In this document: one piece after another, positions 53,852-63,580 of the stretch
How positions within the stretch are numbered: the first letter of the stretch is position 1
Layout: every line of letters starts with the position of its first letter
From: [Clostridium] scindens
Lineage (GTDB): Bacteria; Bacillota; Clostridia; Lachnospirales; Lachnospiraceae
Assembly: GCF_019597925.1 (NCBI RefSeq)
Contig: NZ_CP080442.1
Span: forward strand, 1,716,001-1,780,000
DNA length: 64,000 bases
Direction: 5' to 3'
The notes under the pieces: model-generated
Databases searched by the model: none
Told to the model about the DNA's origin: nothing
The model's input: only the letters and a program-made list of their open reading frames with translations
Translations under genes and position numbers: made by a program

Positions 53852-55390
53852 ATGAATAGTGTAATCAAAGGAGCAAGCTACGTATTAGTACATACTCCTG
53901 ATATGGTTTTATATAATGGAACAACCCAGACAACAGAGAGAATTGTGAATCCGGATTCCGAATATCTGAAAGAAGTGCCGAAGCATCTGCGCTCTTATGA
54001 GGATGCGGTAGCCTATTGGCCGAATCAGACATACATCGGCAATGTTCACCCGGACGAACTGTCAGAGGTAGAGTTCCCATGGTATGATAAGAAAAAGGAA
54101 GGCGCCCAGCGCTATGGAAAATATGGCGAGATTATGCCGGAGGAAGAGTTCCTCTTCCTGGTACAGGCCAGTGACATGTTCGAAGTAGTAAAACTGGACA
54201 AAGAATTTGTAGCAAAGTATAAAGACGCATTTGCCAAGAATCCGATCATCTCTGAAGACATCGTCGAGAAGATTACGGATGGAGTGGAACTTGCCGAGAT
54301 CGAGCATCTGATGGCAGACGACCATGCAGAAGGGCTCTATTTTGAAGATAAGCTGGTAGGCTGCGTGAAGCCTGCGCACGATATCGATGTGAATTTATCC
54401 GCTCATGTAATGCACGAGAACCTGATGAGCAAGGCATCCAGCGTTCTTTCTATTCTTTATGCGGTACGCAACGCGGGAATTGACAAGGCAGACGTAGAAT
54501 ACGTGATCGACTGCGCAGAGGAAGCTTGCGGCGATATGAACCAGCGCGGCGGCGGTAACTTTGCAAAAGCAGCGGCCGAGATCGCAGGCCTGGTAAGCGC
54601 ATCCGGATCTGACGCAAGAGGATTCTGCGCGGCTCCTACCCATGCGATTATTGAAGCGGCTGCACTGGTTAAGTCCGGCGCTTATAAGACGGTTATCGTT
54701 ACAGCTGGCGGATGTACTGCCAAACTTGGAATGAACGGCAAGGATCACATCAAGAAAGGGCTTCCAATCCTGGAAGACTGCCTTGGCGGATTTGCCGTAG
54801 TTATCTCTGAGAATGACGGCGTAAGCCCTGAGATCGACTTAGGCATGCTTGGACGCCACTGCGTAGGAACAGGATCTGCGCCGCAGGCAGTTATCGGAAG
54901 CCTGGTATCAGATCCGCTTGACAGAGTCGGAATGAAACTTACGGATATCGACAAGTATTCACCGGAAATGCAGAATCCGGATATCACGAAGCCAGCAGGA
55001 GCAGGAGATGTTCCGATGGCTAACTATAAGATGATTGCAGCGCTTGCAGTAAAACGTGGCGAACTTGACAGGAAAGAACTGGCCAACTTTACGAAGGAGC
55101 ATGGCCTTACCGGATGGGCTCCGACACAGGGACACATTCCGTCAGGAGTGCCTTATGTAGGATTTGCCTGCGAAGATATTAAGGAAGGCAAGATTAAGAA
55201 CGCTATGATTATCGGAAAGGGAAGTCTGTTCTTAGGACGTATGACGAACCTGTTTGACGGCGTTTCCTTTGTAATCCACGGTAACACAGCTGCACAGGAA
55301 GAAGCAGCAGCCGGAGTATCCGAAGAAGAAGTCAAGGGACTGATTGCCAAGGCTATGAAAGACTTTGCTTCTACCCTGATGGCAGAGTAA
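53852..55390 (+). CDS. grdC: Glycine reductase component C, subunit beta
   Basis: A 512-residue protein of the FabH/thiolase-like GrdC family (GASYVLVHTPDMVLYNGTTQ, AEEACGDMNQRGGGNFAKAAAEIAG, ARGFCAAPTHAIIEAAALV with a probable catalytic Cys). With GrdD it turns the selenoether on GrdA into an acetyl thioester and releases acetyl phosphate. ATG 53852 follows AAAGGTGG; the in-frame ATG 30 bases earlier lies just after the hairpin and lacks a ribosome site. Confidence 0.95.
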   Translation: MNSVIKGASYVLVHTPDMVLYNGTTQTTERIVNPDSEYLKEVPKHLRSYEDAVAYWPNQTYIGNVHPDELSEVEFPWYDKKKEGAQRYGKYGEIMPEEEFLFLVQASDMFEVVKLDKEFVAKYKDAFAKNPIISEDIVEKITDGVELAEIEHLMADDHAEGLYFEDKLVGCVKPAHDIDVNLSAHVMHENLMSKASSVLSILYAVRNAGIDKADVEYVIDCAEEACGDMNQRGGGNFAKAAAEIAGLVSASGSDARGFCAAPTHAIIEAAALVKSGAYKTVIVTAGGCTAKLGMNGKDHIKKGLPILEDCLGGFAVVISENDGVSPEIDLGMLGRHCVGTGSAPQAVIGSLVSDPLDRVGMKLTDIDKYSPEMQNPDITKPAGAGDVPMANYKMIAALAVKRGELDRKELANFTKEHGLTGWAPTQGHIPSGVPYVGFACEDIKEGKIKNAMIIGKGSLFLGRMTNLFDGVSFVIHGNTAAQEEAAAGVSEEEVKGLIAKAMKDFASTLMAE

Positions 55391-55402
55391 GGGGTGGTGA
55401 CT

Positions 55403-56557
55403 ATGGCAAATAATATTGAAAAGATGATTGCCACCACGTTCATGGAGATGGCAGAAGGCCTGGAGACAGGAAGTTTCGGCAAGAGGCCGAAGATCGCCCT
55501 CACTGGCATGGGCAGCGAGCACGGGGAAGCGAACGCCATGGAAGCGGCAGTTGCCGCGGCAAAAGAGGGGATTGACGTATACTACATCGGTACATTGGAG
55601 GCCGAGGGAGTAACGACGGTCAAAGTGGCTAATGACGAAGAAGGCCACAAGAAGATGGAAGAACTTCTGAAGAATAAGGAAGTGGACGGTGCGGTCACCA
55701 TGCATTTCCCATTCCCGATTGGCGTATCCACTGTGGGGCGTGCGATTACGCCAGCTAAGGGAAAAGAGATGTATGTGGCAACCACCACAGGCACTTCCAG
55801 CGCTGACCGTATCGAGGGCATGATCAAGAATGCCATCTACGGAATCATCGCAGCTAAGGCTTGCGGCAATGCGGACCCGACGGTAGGCATCCTGAATGTA
55901 GACGGAGCACGCCAGACGGAGATCGCGTTAAAGCAGTTGAAAGAAAACGGTTATGACATTACATTTGCAGAGTCGGCAAGAGCAGACGGAGGATGCGTCA
56001 TGAGAGGAAACGATGTCCTTCAGGGCTCTCCGGACATCATGGTATGTGATTCACTGTCAGGAAACATCTTGATAAAAATGCTGTCTTCCTATACGACAGG
56101 AGGAAGCTTCGAGGCATCCGGATATGGATATGGCCCGGGAATCGGCGAAGGCTATGACCAGCTGGTCATGATCGTATCCCGTGCTTCCGGCGCGCCGCTG
56201 ATCGCTGGAGCAATCCGCTATGCAGCACAGCTGGTAAGAGGCAAGATATTCGAAGTTGCAAAGAAGGAATTCGAGGCTGCCAACAAGGCAGGCCTTAAAG
56301 ATATCCTTGCAGCGAGAAAGGCTGCCGATAAGCCGGCTGCAGCGCAGGAAGAAGTAACAGCGCCTCCGAAGGAGGTAGTAACCTCGCAGATCGCAGGAAT
56401 CGAGATCATGGATCTGGAAGACGGCGTAAAAGCCCTCTGGAAGATCGGCGTCTATGCAGAGAGTGGTATGGGCTGCACAGGACCGATTATCCTGGTATCT
56501 GACGCGAATCTTGCAAAGGCAGAAGAAGAACTGAAAAAGGCAGGATATATTAATTAG
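55403..56557 (+). CDS. grdD: Glycine reductase component C, subunit alpha
   Basis: A 384-residue protein of the GrdD family, related to PlsX phosphate acyltransferases (KIALTGMGSEHGEANAMEAAVA, GTSSADRIEGMIKNAIYG). The C-terminal region holds the conserved Cys in ESGMGCTGPIILVSD. It forms component C with GrdC, yielding acetyl phosphate and hence ATP through acetate kinase. ATG 55403 follows AAGGGGTGG. It is the last gene of the operon. Confidence 0.95.
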   Translation: MANNIEKMIATTFMEMAEGLETGSFGKRPKIALTGMGSEHGEANAMEAAVAAAKEGIDVYYIGTLEAEGVTTVKVANDEEGHKKMEELLKNKEVDGAVTMHFPFPIGVSTVGRAITPAKGKEMYVATTTGTSSADRIEGMIKNAIYGIIAAKACGNADPTVGILNVDGARQTEIALKQLKENGYDITFAESARADGGCVMRGNDVLQGSPDIMVCDSLSGNILIKMLSSYTTGGSFEASGYGYGPGIGEGYDQLVMIVSRASGAPLIAGAIRYAAQLVRGKIFEVAKKEFEAANKAGLKDILAARKAADKPAAAQEEVTAPPKEVVTSQIAGIEIMDLEDGVKALWKIGVYAESGMGCTGPIILVSDANLAKAEEELKKAGYIN

Positions 56558-56590
56558 CATTTATTCGGTGATAACACCAGATTGTTTAAG

Positions 56591-56630
56591 GAAAGTGGCG
56601 TCTTGAGGTGTCAAGATGCCACTTTCTTTT
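56591..56630 (+). terminator. Terminator of the glycine reductase operon
   Basis: GAAAGTGGCGTCTTGA (56591-56606) pairs with TCAAGATGCCACTTTC (56611-56626) with one G-T pair; TTTTA follows. Confidence 0.9.
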
Positions 56631-56673
56631 ATCTCCTTATGGTTTTATAATAAAACCGTGAGGTATTAAGAGA

Positions 56674-57627
56674 ATGGAAGCAGTTATAAAAATGACGGTT
56701 CCGGCAGCAAGGACCCACGTTCGCTGGAGGCAGATTGCGGACGGAGTCTTGCTTGCTGGAGTATTAGCGACCCTATATATCTATGCAAGGGTTCAGGGAT
56801 TGACATATGCGGAGATGTCGGGAGGCGCTGGAAATGGATATGAAATATTGGATGCAGGAATGTCGATGCCTGTGCAGGCACTTCCGGATTCGGCGATAGG
56901 AGTGATCGATATCTCAGGGCTTGGAGGTCTGATTGCGGTTAGAAAAAGTATGGAGGAGGCTCCCGTGTCCGTGGACGAGGACAGTCAGGCGCTGCCTTTT
57001 GCGACTTCAATACCGGACATAGCCTTGCAGATGCCGGAGGCAGACTTGACCGATGGTGGCAAAGGGGAGGAAGATGATGTACCCATAACGGCTTTGGCGG
57101 TATCCGCATATGGCAATGGTGGCATTCCGGAACTTACCACATTTACGGTGGAGCCAGAGAACTTCGATGCAGCGTCCCTTGAGATTCCAAGAAGGCTTGG
57201 AAAGGAATTTGACGGATGGTATCTGGATGCTGCCTGCACAAAGCCCTTTGATGGGCTGGCAGAGAATCAGAAGGCATTAGAATTGTATGCTGGATGGAAA
57301 GAATTCGACGGATTTATCTGCAATGACAAGGGACACATTACAGATTATACGGATCTGTCCGTGGCAACGGATGGAATTCTGGCATTCCCAAGGAGCCCGG
57401 ATTGCACAGGAATAGAGTATGGCTCTTTGGAAGGCCTGGAAGATATTGTGATGGAAGTCTACATCTATACCAATATTACTTATATCGCGCCGGAAACCTT
57501 TGATCATCTGTACTTTCTGATGTACATCGAAGTGGCGCCAGGGAATCCTAATTACTACAGCAAGGACGGAATTTTATATTCTTCCTCAGGGGAACTGGTG
57601 GCTTATCCCAACGGGAGGAATCTATAG
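56674..57627 (+). CDS. Membrane-anchored protein with InlB-type and BspA-like repeat motifs
   Basis: A 317-residue protein of unknown function. A hydrophobic segment at about 24-41, preceded by Arg residues, is a signal anchor, so residues ~45-317 should be outside. Residues ~165-205 match an InlB B-repeat-like unit (EFDGWYLDAACTKPF followed by LELYAGW). The end (YYSKDGILYSSSGELVAYP) resembles the BspA-type leucine-rich repeat that usually occurs in tandem; only one copy is left here. A surface or adhesion role is possible. The start ATG 56674 has only a weak GAGG site; ATG 56692 is an alternative. Confidence 0.7.
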   Translation: MEAVIKMTVPAARTHVRWRQIADGVLLAGVLATLYIYARVQGLTYAEMSGGAGNGYEILDAGMSMPVQALPDSAIGVIDISGLGGLIAVRKSMEEAPVSVDEDSQALPFATSIPDIALQMPEADLTDGGKGEEDDVPITALAVSAYGNGGIPELTTFTVEPENFDAASLEIPRRLGKEFDGWYLDAACTKPFDGLAENQKALELYAGWKEFDGFICNDKGHITDYTDLSVATDGILAFPRSPDCTGIEYGSLEGLEDIVMEVYIYTNITYIAPETFDHLYFLMYIEVAPGNPNYYSKDGILYSSSGELVAYPNGRNL

Positions 57628-57664
57628 AGGGCAGGATCTTTAGCAGTTTGAAAGGTCCTGCCCT
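57628..57664 (+). terminator. Hairpin after the repeat-protein gene
   Basis: AGGGCAGGA (57628-57636) pairs perfectly with TCCTGCCCT (57656-57664) immediately after the stop codon. The sequence that follows is A-rich, so termination on the plus strand is uncertain. Confidence 0.5.
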
Positions 57665-57745
57665 AAAACTTTACAAAAATATACTATAATTTTTGGAATG
57701 CCGGTGCTATAATAGATTGGATTAAATTTTTACAGGGAGCAGGCT

Positions 57746-58978
57746 ATGAATATTCAACTGATAACCGAAGGCAAAAAAGACTATATGGATATGCTGCTGC
57801 TGGCGGACCCGCAGGAGGATATGATTGAGAAATATCTTGGTAAAGGAGAGATGTTCATTCTGATAGATCAGGGCGAGGTCCGGACAGTCTGTGTCGTAGA
57901 ACTGCTGAAAAACAGGAAATGCGAGCTGAAAAATATCGCGACCAGGGAAGGCGACCAGGGAAAAGGCTATGGAAAGTATATGATCCATTTTATCTGCGAG
58001 CATTACAGCAACCGATGCGATACCATGTATGTAGGTACAGGGAACTGCGCAAAGTCTATTGGATTCTATGAAAAGTGCGGATTTGCCAATTCCCATATTG
58101 TGGCTAATTTTTTTACGGATAACTACCGGGAGCCGATCTATGAAGACGGGGTCCTTCTTACGGATATGGTGTACTTGAAGAAGAGCCTGGATTCTGAGAT
58201 AGACGTAAAGAAAGTGGTAGATATTGCCCTGGAGGCAGGAAGGATCCTGCTTAAGAATGGCGCTGAGATATTCCGCGTGGAAGAGACGATTACTAGAATC
58301 TGCCACCGGTTCCATGTGGAGCATGTAGATATATTTACCTTAAGCCATGGTATCTTCATTAGCGCGGAGAACGGCCTGGAAGAAGCCTATACGAAGGTGA
58401 AGCATGTTCCGCTGTCCGCGCCTCATCTTGGCATTGTGGCAGAGGTTAATGATCTATCCAGGGAGATCTCGAGCGGATACGTAAGTATGGAAGAGGCGGT
58501 AGAGAGACTGAAAGAGATTGACCGGATACCGCCCAAAAAGGATTATTTCCAGATCCTGGCGGCAGGAGTCGGAAGCGGCTTTTTCGGATATCTTCTTGGA
58601 GCGACGGCGCTGGAAAGCATGATCGCCTTTTGCATAGGGTGCATACTGTACATGTGGGTGCTGGCAGGGAAAAAGCACAATATGTCAAAGATCATTATTA
58701 ATATTGTAGGCGGCGTGATCATCACGGCCCTTGCCATCTGCGCCAAGCATGTACCGATTTTTGGCGAGGTGAAGATGGAAGGGATGATTATCGGATCCAT
58801 CATGCCCCTGGTACCGGGAGTGGCATTTGTCAATGCCATCCGGGATATTGCGGACAGTGATTTTCTGTCGGGCACGGTGCGCATGATCGATGCCATTCTG
58901 GTCTTCGTCTACATCGCTATCGGGGTCGGCTTTACTTTAAGCGTATATAATAACATGATCGGAGGGCTGGTATTATGA
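57746..58978 (+). CDS. GNAT acetyltransferase domain fused to ThrE N-terminal half
   Basis: A 410-residue fusion. Residues ~1-150 are a GNAT N-acetyltransferase (core strand CELKNIATREGDQGKGYGKYM with the acetyl-CoA loop QGKGYG, and IGFYEKCGF). Residues ~152-410 are the conserved N-terminal part of the threonine/serine exporter family (DUF1212: LEAGRILLKNGAEIFRVEETI) with about five membrane helices. The next gene supplies the C-terminal ThrE half. The two parts are in one frame with no internal stop. An acetyltransferase tied to an amino acid exporter may modify the exported compound; this is inference. RBS is AGGGAGC. Confidence 0.88.
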   Translation: MNIQLITEGKKDYMDMLLLADPQEDMIEKYLGKGEMFILIDQGEVRTVCVVELLKNRKCELKNIATREGDQGKGYGKYMIHFICEHYSNRCDTMYVGTGNCAKSIGFYEKCGFANSHIVANFFTDNYREPIYEDGVLLTDMVYLKKSLDSEIDVKKVVDIALEAGRILLKNGAEIFRVEETITRICHRFHVEHVDIFTLSHGIFISAENGLEEAYTKVKHVPLSAPHLGIVAEVNDLSREISSGYVSMEEAVERLKEIDRIPPKKDYFQILAAGVGSGFFGYLLGATALESMIAFCIGCILYMWVLAGKKHNMSKIIINIVGGVIITALAICAKHVPIFGEVKMEGMIIGSIMPLVPGVAFVNAIRDIADSDFLSGTVRMIDAILVFVYIAIGVGFTLSVYNNMIGGLVL

Positions 58979-59436
58979 TGCATGAGTTTATGATAAATAT
59001 AGTCTGCCCTTTCATGGGAACCATGGGATATGCCGTGCTGTTCAATGTCCCCAGACGCTTTTACTTAAGCTGCGGGATGACGGGAACCGCAGGCTGGCTG
59101 GTATTCAAGGCAATGCAGGGATACGCTTCCGCGGCGGTTGCGTCTTTTCTGGGGGCTTTGGTAGTGGTGCTGATATCCCGGATGCTTACGGTTAAGATGA
59201 AGTGCCCGATCACCATCTTCCTGGTATCAGGAATCTTTCCGCTGGTGCCAGGCGCCGGCATCTATTATACGGCCTACTATCTGGTGACCAACCAGCTGGC
59301 GCTGGCGGCGCAGAAAGGCCTGGAATCGGTGAAGATCGCGTTTGGCATCGTGCTTGGAATCGTATTCATCGTATCCATTCCAAGAGAAGCATTCCAAATC
59401 AAGTATTGGAGGCAAAGAAGGCTTAGAAAAGGTTGA
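58975..59436 (+). CDS. ThrE C-terminal-half membrane protein
   Basis: A 153-residue membrane protein with about four or five helices of the ThrE_2 (DUF3815) family, typified by LSCGMTGTAGWLVF and GIFPLVPGAGIYYTAYY. In split ThrE exporters it forms the complex with a DUF1212 protein, here the GNAT fusion encoded just upstream with a 4-base overlap (ATGATG at the junction). Confidence 0.88.
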   Translation: MMHEFMINIVCPFMGTMGYAVLFNVPRRFYLSCGMTGTAGWLVFKAMQGYASAAVASFLGALVVVLISRMLTVKMKCPITIFLVSGIFPLVPGAGIYYTAYYLVTNQLALAAQKGLESVKIAFGIVLGIVFIVSIPREAFQIKYWRQRRLRKG

Positions 59437-59462
59437 TGTAGGCGAAGCGGATGTGCTACAAT
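59433..59462 (+). promoter_or_regulatory. Promoter of the sirtuin-gltX-helicase genes
   Basis: TTGATG (59433-59438), an 18-base spacer and TACAAT (59457-59462) preceded by TGC. It begins at the stop codon of the preceding gene. Confidence 0.6.
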
Positions 59463-59520
59463 ATGTTTACAATCCAGAGAGAAAGCTGGGGTTGATTACA
59501 GCAAGAAGGAGGGTGAGCAT

Positions 59521-60261
59521 ATGTTAGGAAAGACGTTAGTGCAGATACTAAAGGAAAGCAAGTATACCACGGTCTTAAGCGGAGTTGGGATGCTGCAGGA
59601 AAGCGAATATCCGGCGATAAGAGATGGCGAAGAGTCCTATGATATCGAGTCAAGATACGGATATTCCATTGAAGAGATGTTTTCCAGTTCCTTTTACTCC
59701 ACGAGGAAAGAACAGTTCTACGAGTTCTACCGCAATGAATTGCTGAGTACCTTGGATAGGCCGCCGGGGAAGTGCTTTTATGAGATGGCAGAGCTGGAGC
59801 GCAGAGGAATGTTCCAATCCATCATTACGAGAAGGATCTGCGGCCTTCCCACAAGAGCCGGATGCAAGAATGTAATCGAACTGCATGGAAATGTATTTGA
59901 TAATTACTGCCCGCACTGCGGACGGAAGTATTCCATGGAATTCGTCAGGGATACCGGAAAAGTACCTCTGTGCGAGGCGTGCAAGACGCCGGTGCGGCCG
60001 AATGTATGCCTGTTTGGCGAGATGGTAGACAACCGGATCATGACAAGAGCGGCAGAAGAAGTACAAAGAGCCGATGTGCTGCTGGTGCTGGGAACCAACC
60101 TGAAGTCCTATCTATGCACCCAGCTGGTAAAATACTATGACGGAGATAAACTGGTGCTGGTCAATGCGGTACCCCATTTCTCCGATCGGCTTGCCGATAT
60201 TTCCATCAATGACAGGGTGGATAATACTTTGGAAAAAATATTAAAAGAATTAGGAGACTGA
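59521..60261 (+). CDS. Divergent Sir2-family protein
   Basis: A 246-residue sirtuin-fold protein. The zinc site is intact (Cys130-x2-Cys133, Cys151-x2-Cys154), and so is the catalytic His122 in ELHGN. The NAD-binding motifs are changed: the usual GAGIS...PDFR is GVGML with PAIRD (Gly21-Leu25), and the usual TQNID, whose Asn and Asp bind NAD and nicotinamide, is TRRIC (103-107). It may use another ligand, have another activity or be inactive. ATG 59521 follows GGAGGGTGAGC. gltX starts one base after the stop codon. Confidence 0.85.
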   Translation: MLGKTLVQILKESKYTTVLSGVGMLQESEYPAIRDGEESYDIESRYGYSIEEMFSSSFYSTRKEQFYEFYRNELLSTLDRPPGKCFYEMAELERRGMFQSIITRRICGLPTRAGCKNVIELHGNVFDNYCPHCGRKYSMEFVRDTGKVPLCEACKTPVRPNVCLFGEMVDNRIMTRAAEEVQRADVLLVLGTNLKSYLCTQLVKYYDGDKLVLVNAVPHFSDRLADISINDRVDNTLEKILKELGD

Positions 60262-60262
60262 C

Positions 60263-61723
60263 ATGAGCAAGGTAAGAACAAGATTTGCACCAAGCCCCAC
60301 AGGGAGGATGCATGTAGGAAACTTAAGAACAGCGCTTTATGCTTATCTGATCGCAAAGCATGAGGGCGGAGATTTTATGCTGAGAATTGAAGACACGGAT
60401 CAGGAACGCTTTGTGGATGGAGCGTTGGAGATTATTTATCATACATTGGAAGAGACAGGGCTTATCCATGATGAAGGCCCGGATAAGGATGGCGGCGTAG
60501 GCCCTTACGTACAGAGCGAGAGGAATGCTTCCGGCCTGTATCTGCAGTATGCGAAGCAGCTGATCGATCAGGGGGATGCCTATTATTGCTTCTGCGACAA
60601 GGAGAGGCTGGACTCTTTAAAGAGCAAGGTATCTGAAGATGGCGGTACGGAGATCGTGGTCTATGACAAGCATTGCCTGGGACTTAGCAAGGAAGAAGTC
60701 GAAGCCAATCTGGCGGCTGGCAAGCCTTATGTCATACGATTCAATATGCCGACAGAGGGTACCACCACATTCCATGACGAGATCTATGGCGATATCTCTG
60801 TTCCCAACGAGGAATTGGATGATCTGATACTGATCAAGTCAGACGGATATCCGACGTACAATTTTGCCAATGTAATCGATGACCATCTGATGGGAATCAC
60901 CCATGTGGTCAGGGGAAATGAATACCTGTCCTCTGCTCCCAAGTATAATAAGATCTATGAGGCATTTGGCTGGGAGGTTCCGGTATACGTGCACTGCCCG
61001 CTGATTACGGATGAGAACCACAAGAAGTTAAGCAAGCGCTGCGGGCACTCTTCCTACGAGGATCTGATCGACCAGGGATTCGTCAAGGAGGCAGTGGTAA
61101 ACTATGTAGCTCTGCTGGGCTGGTGCCCTTCCGACAATCAGGAGATATTCTCTCTTGAGGAACTGGTGAAGGCGTTCGACTACCGCCATATGAGCAAGTC
61201 GCCGGCCGTGTTCGATGTCGTGAAACTGAAATGGATGAATGGAGAATATCTGAAAGCCATGGATTTTGACAGGTTCTATGGCATGGCAGAGCCTTATATC
61301 AAGGAAGTGGTTACAAAGCCTTATGACCTTAGGAAGATCGCGTCCCTTGTAAAAACGAGAATTGAGATATTCCCGGATATCCGGGAACAGATCGATTTCT
61401 TTGAGGAACTGCCGGAGTATGACATATCCATGTATTGTCACAAGAAGATGAAGACCAATGAAGAAAACTCTCTGGAAGTATTAAAAGATGTGCTTGACAT
61501 TCTAAAAGGCCAGGATGACTTCAGCAATGACGGGCTGTTTGCGGCTTTGAAAGGATACGTGGATGAAAAAGGCTATAAGACCGGATTTGTGATGTGGCCG
61601 GTAAGAACCGCGGTATCCGGCAAGCAGAACACTCCTGGAGGAGCAACGGAGATTATGGAGATTCTCGGCAAAGAGGAATCTCTTGCACGTATCAGAAGAG
61701 GCATTGAATTATTAAGCAAGTAA
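60263..61723 (+). CDS. gltX: Glutamyl-tRNA synthetase
   Basis: A 486-residue class I aminoacyl-tRNA synthetase. The HIGH-type motif is [13 protein letters not shown] and the KMSKS-type motif is [12 protein letters not shown]; the [10 protein letters not shown] glutamate pocket is present. Length fits full GltX with its helical anticodon-binding C-terminus, not the short glutamyl-Q-tRNA enzyme. It lies between the divergent sirtuin and the helicase gene, with 9 bases to the latter. Confidence 0.95.
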   Translation: MSKVRTRFAPSPTGRMHVGNLRTALYAYLIAKHEGGDFMLRIEDTDQERFVDGALEIIYHTLEETGLIHDEGPDKDGGVGPYVQSERNASGLYLQYAKQLIDQGDAYYCFCDKERLDSLKSKVSEDGGTEIVVYDKHCLGLSKEEVEANLAAGKPYVIRFNMPTEGTTTFHDEIYGDISVPNEELDDLILIKSDGYPTYNFANVIDDHLMGITHVVRGNEYLSSAPKYNKIYEAFGWEVPVYVHCPLITDENHKKLSKRCGHSSYEDLIDQGFVKEAVVNYVALLGWCPSDNQEIFSLEELVKAFDYRHMSKSPAVFDVVKLKWMNGEYLKAMDFDRFYGMAEPYIKEVVTKPYDLRKIASLVKTRIEIFPDIREQIDFFEELPEYDISMYCHKKMKTNEENSLEVLKDVLDILKGQDDFSNDGLFAALKGYVDEKGYKTGFVMWPVRTAVSGKQNTPGGATEIMEILGKEESLARIRRGIELLSK

Positions 61724-61732
61724 GGGGAATCT

Positions 61733-63580
61733 ATGAGTTTAAATCATGCTCAGGCAGAGGCAGTCGCCCACAAGGAAGGACCTTGCATGGTCCTCGCCGG
61801 TCCCGGTTCCGGGAAAACTCTTACCATAGCAAAGAGAATTGAATACCTGATAAGAAAGTACAAGGTAAGGCCAGAAGAAATTCTGGTCATTACCTTTACT
61901 AAGTATGCGGCAAAGGAGATGAAGGAGCGTACCAGGAGGCTTCTTGGCGAGGAAGCGCAGCCAGTTACCTTCGGTACCTTCCATGGCATCTATTATGGCA
62001 TACTGAAATGGGCATATAGCCTGAATCAGGCAAATCTGCTGACGGAAGAGGAAAAATACGGCCTGATCAGGCAGGCTGCGGCGAAGATAGAGTGGGAAGA
62101 ACTGGAAGATGCCAGTGAAGAAAAAGAAAATCTACAGGATCTGGCTATAGAGATTGGCAATGTAAAGAACAACTGCCTGGATATTAAGACCTATGAATCC
62201 ATACGATTCGGGGCAGGACCGTTCCGGGAATTATACCAGGCCTATGAAGAGGCGAAGCAAAGACTTCGCAAGCTAGACTTTGAAGACATGCTGCTGATGT
62301 GCAGGGACCTCTTTTTAAAAAGGCGGGATATCCTCGAAAAGTGGCAGCAAAAGTTCCGCTATATATTGGTGGATGAATTCCAGGATGTGAACCAGGCCCA
62401 GTATGACGTGATCCGCATGCTTGCGGCGCCGGAAGACAATCTGTTTATCGTAGGGGATGATGACCAGTCCATCTATGGGTTCCGGGGGGCAAAGCCAGGC
62501 ATTATGATGGAGTTTGCAAATGATTATCCGAATGCCAGACAGATTCTTCTGAATGTGAATTACCGGTCCAGCGCTCACATTGTCAATGGCGCGCTGCGGG
62601 TAATCGGACATAATAAGACCAGGTTTGACAAGGAGATCGCAGCCAAGCAGAAGGCCGGAGAAACTATCCATGTACAAGAAGTAAAAGATCCGGTAGAAGA
62701 AAGCAGATATGTGCTGGAGCGGATACAGGAATATCAAAGCCAGGGAATCCCATATAGCCAGATGGCCGTGCTGTACCGTACCAGCCTGGATGCCAGGATG
62801 CTGTCAGAGACTTTGATGGAGTATCAGGTTCCATTTACGATGAAAGAGCACTTGAATAATATCTACGAGCATTTTATCGGAACGGATATCAGCAGTTATT
62901 TTCATCTGGCTAAGGGAGAGCAGGAACGCAAATATTTCCTTCAGATCGCCAACCGCCCTAACCGGTATATCGGACGTGACAGCATGAGCGAAAGCAAGGT
63001 CACTTATGAGACTCTGCGGAATTTTTACTGTGACAAGGCGTGGATGCAGAACCGCATTGACCAGCTGGAGTGGGATATGAAGATGATCTGTAATAAGACG
63101 CCATATGCGGCCATCCAGTATATCCGAAAAAGTATGGGATATGACGAATACCTGCGTGAATACGCCGCGTATCGGCAGGTGCAGCCGGAAGAGCTGATGG
63201 CAGTCCTGGAAGAGATCCAGCAGAATTCCAAAGAGTATCAGAGTATTGACGAATGGTTCGAGCACGTGGAAAGATACAAGGAAATGCTGGCAGAGCAGGC
63301 AAGAAAATCCCGCAGCCAGGAAGGGGAAGGCGTGGCGCTGATGACCATGCATGGCGTAAAAGGGCTGGAATACGACACGGTTTTCATCATACAGGGAAAT
63401 GAAGGAAGCATTCCGTATAAGAAGGCAAAGTCGACGGATGACATCGAAGAAGAGAGAAGGCTGTTCTATGTGGCTATGACGCGGGCCAAGAGAAAGCTTA
63501 TCATAAGTTATGTAAAAGAAAAAAACGGGAAAAGCCTAAGCCCTTCCCGCTTTGTAAACGAACTATTCATCGTCGCCTGA
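61733..63580 (+). CDS. UvrD/PcrA-type superfamily I DNA helicase
   Basis: A 615-residue ATP-dependent 3'-5' helicase of the UvrD/Rep class, about 100 residues shorter than PcrA. Motifs in order: Q motif LNHAQAEAV, Walker A GPGSGKT, Ia ILVITFTKYAAKEMKER, motif II LVDEFQDVNQAQ, motif III GDDDQSIYGFRGA, motif IV LNVNYRSS, motif V TMHGVKGLEYDTVF, motif VI VAMTRAKRKL. Role in repair or replication restart is by family. The 3' end overlaps the convergent DUF1292 gene by 18 bases. Confidence 0.92.
   Translation: MSLNHAQAEAVAHKEGPCMVLAGPGSGKTLTIAKRIEYLIRKYKVRPEEILVITFTKYAAKEMKERTRRLLGEEAQPVTFGTFHGIYYGILKWAYSLNQANLLTEEEKYGLIRQAAAKIEWEELEDASEEKENLQDLAIEIGNVKNNCLDIKTYESIRFGAGPFRELYQAYEEAKQRLRKLDFEDMLLMCRDLFLKRRDILEKWQQKFRYILVDEFQDVNQAQYDVIRMLAAPEDNLFIVGDDDQSIYGFRGAKPGIMMEFANDYPNARQILLNVNYRSSAHIVNGALRVIGHNKTRFDKEIAAKQKAGETIHVQEVKDPVEESRYVLERIQEYQSQGIPYSQMAVLYRTSLDARMLSETLMEYQVPFTMKEHLNNIYEHFIGTDISSYFHLAKGEQERKYFLQIANRPNRYIGRDSMSESKVTYETLRNFYCDKAWMQNRIDQLEWDMKMICNKTPYAAIQYIRKSMGYDEYLREYAAYRQVQPEELMAVLEEIQQNSKEYQSIDEWFEHVERYKEMLAEQARKSRSQEGEGVALMTMHGVKGLEYDTVFIIQGNEGSIPYKKAKSTDDIEEERRLFYVAMTRAKRKLIISYVKEKNGKSLSPSRFVNELFIVA

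Noticed and set aside
59437..60262. T-box leader for gltX
   Set aside because: gltX starts one base after the sirtuin gene and there is no room for a T-box; no T-box core was seen near the operon promoter.
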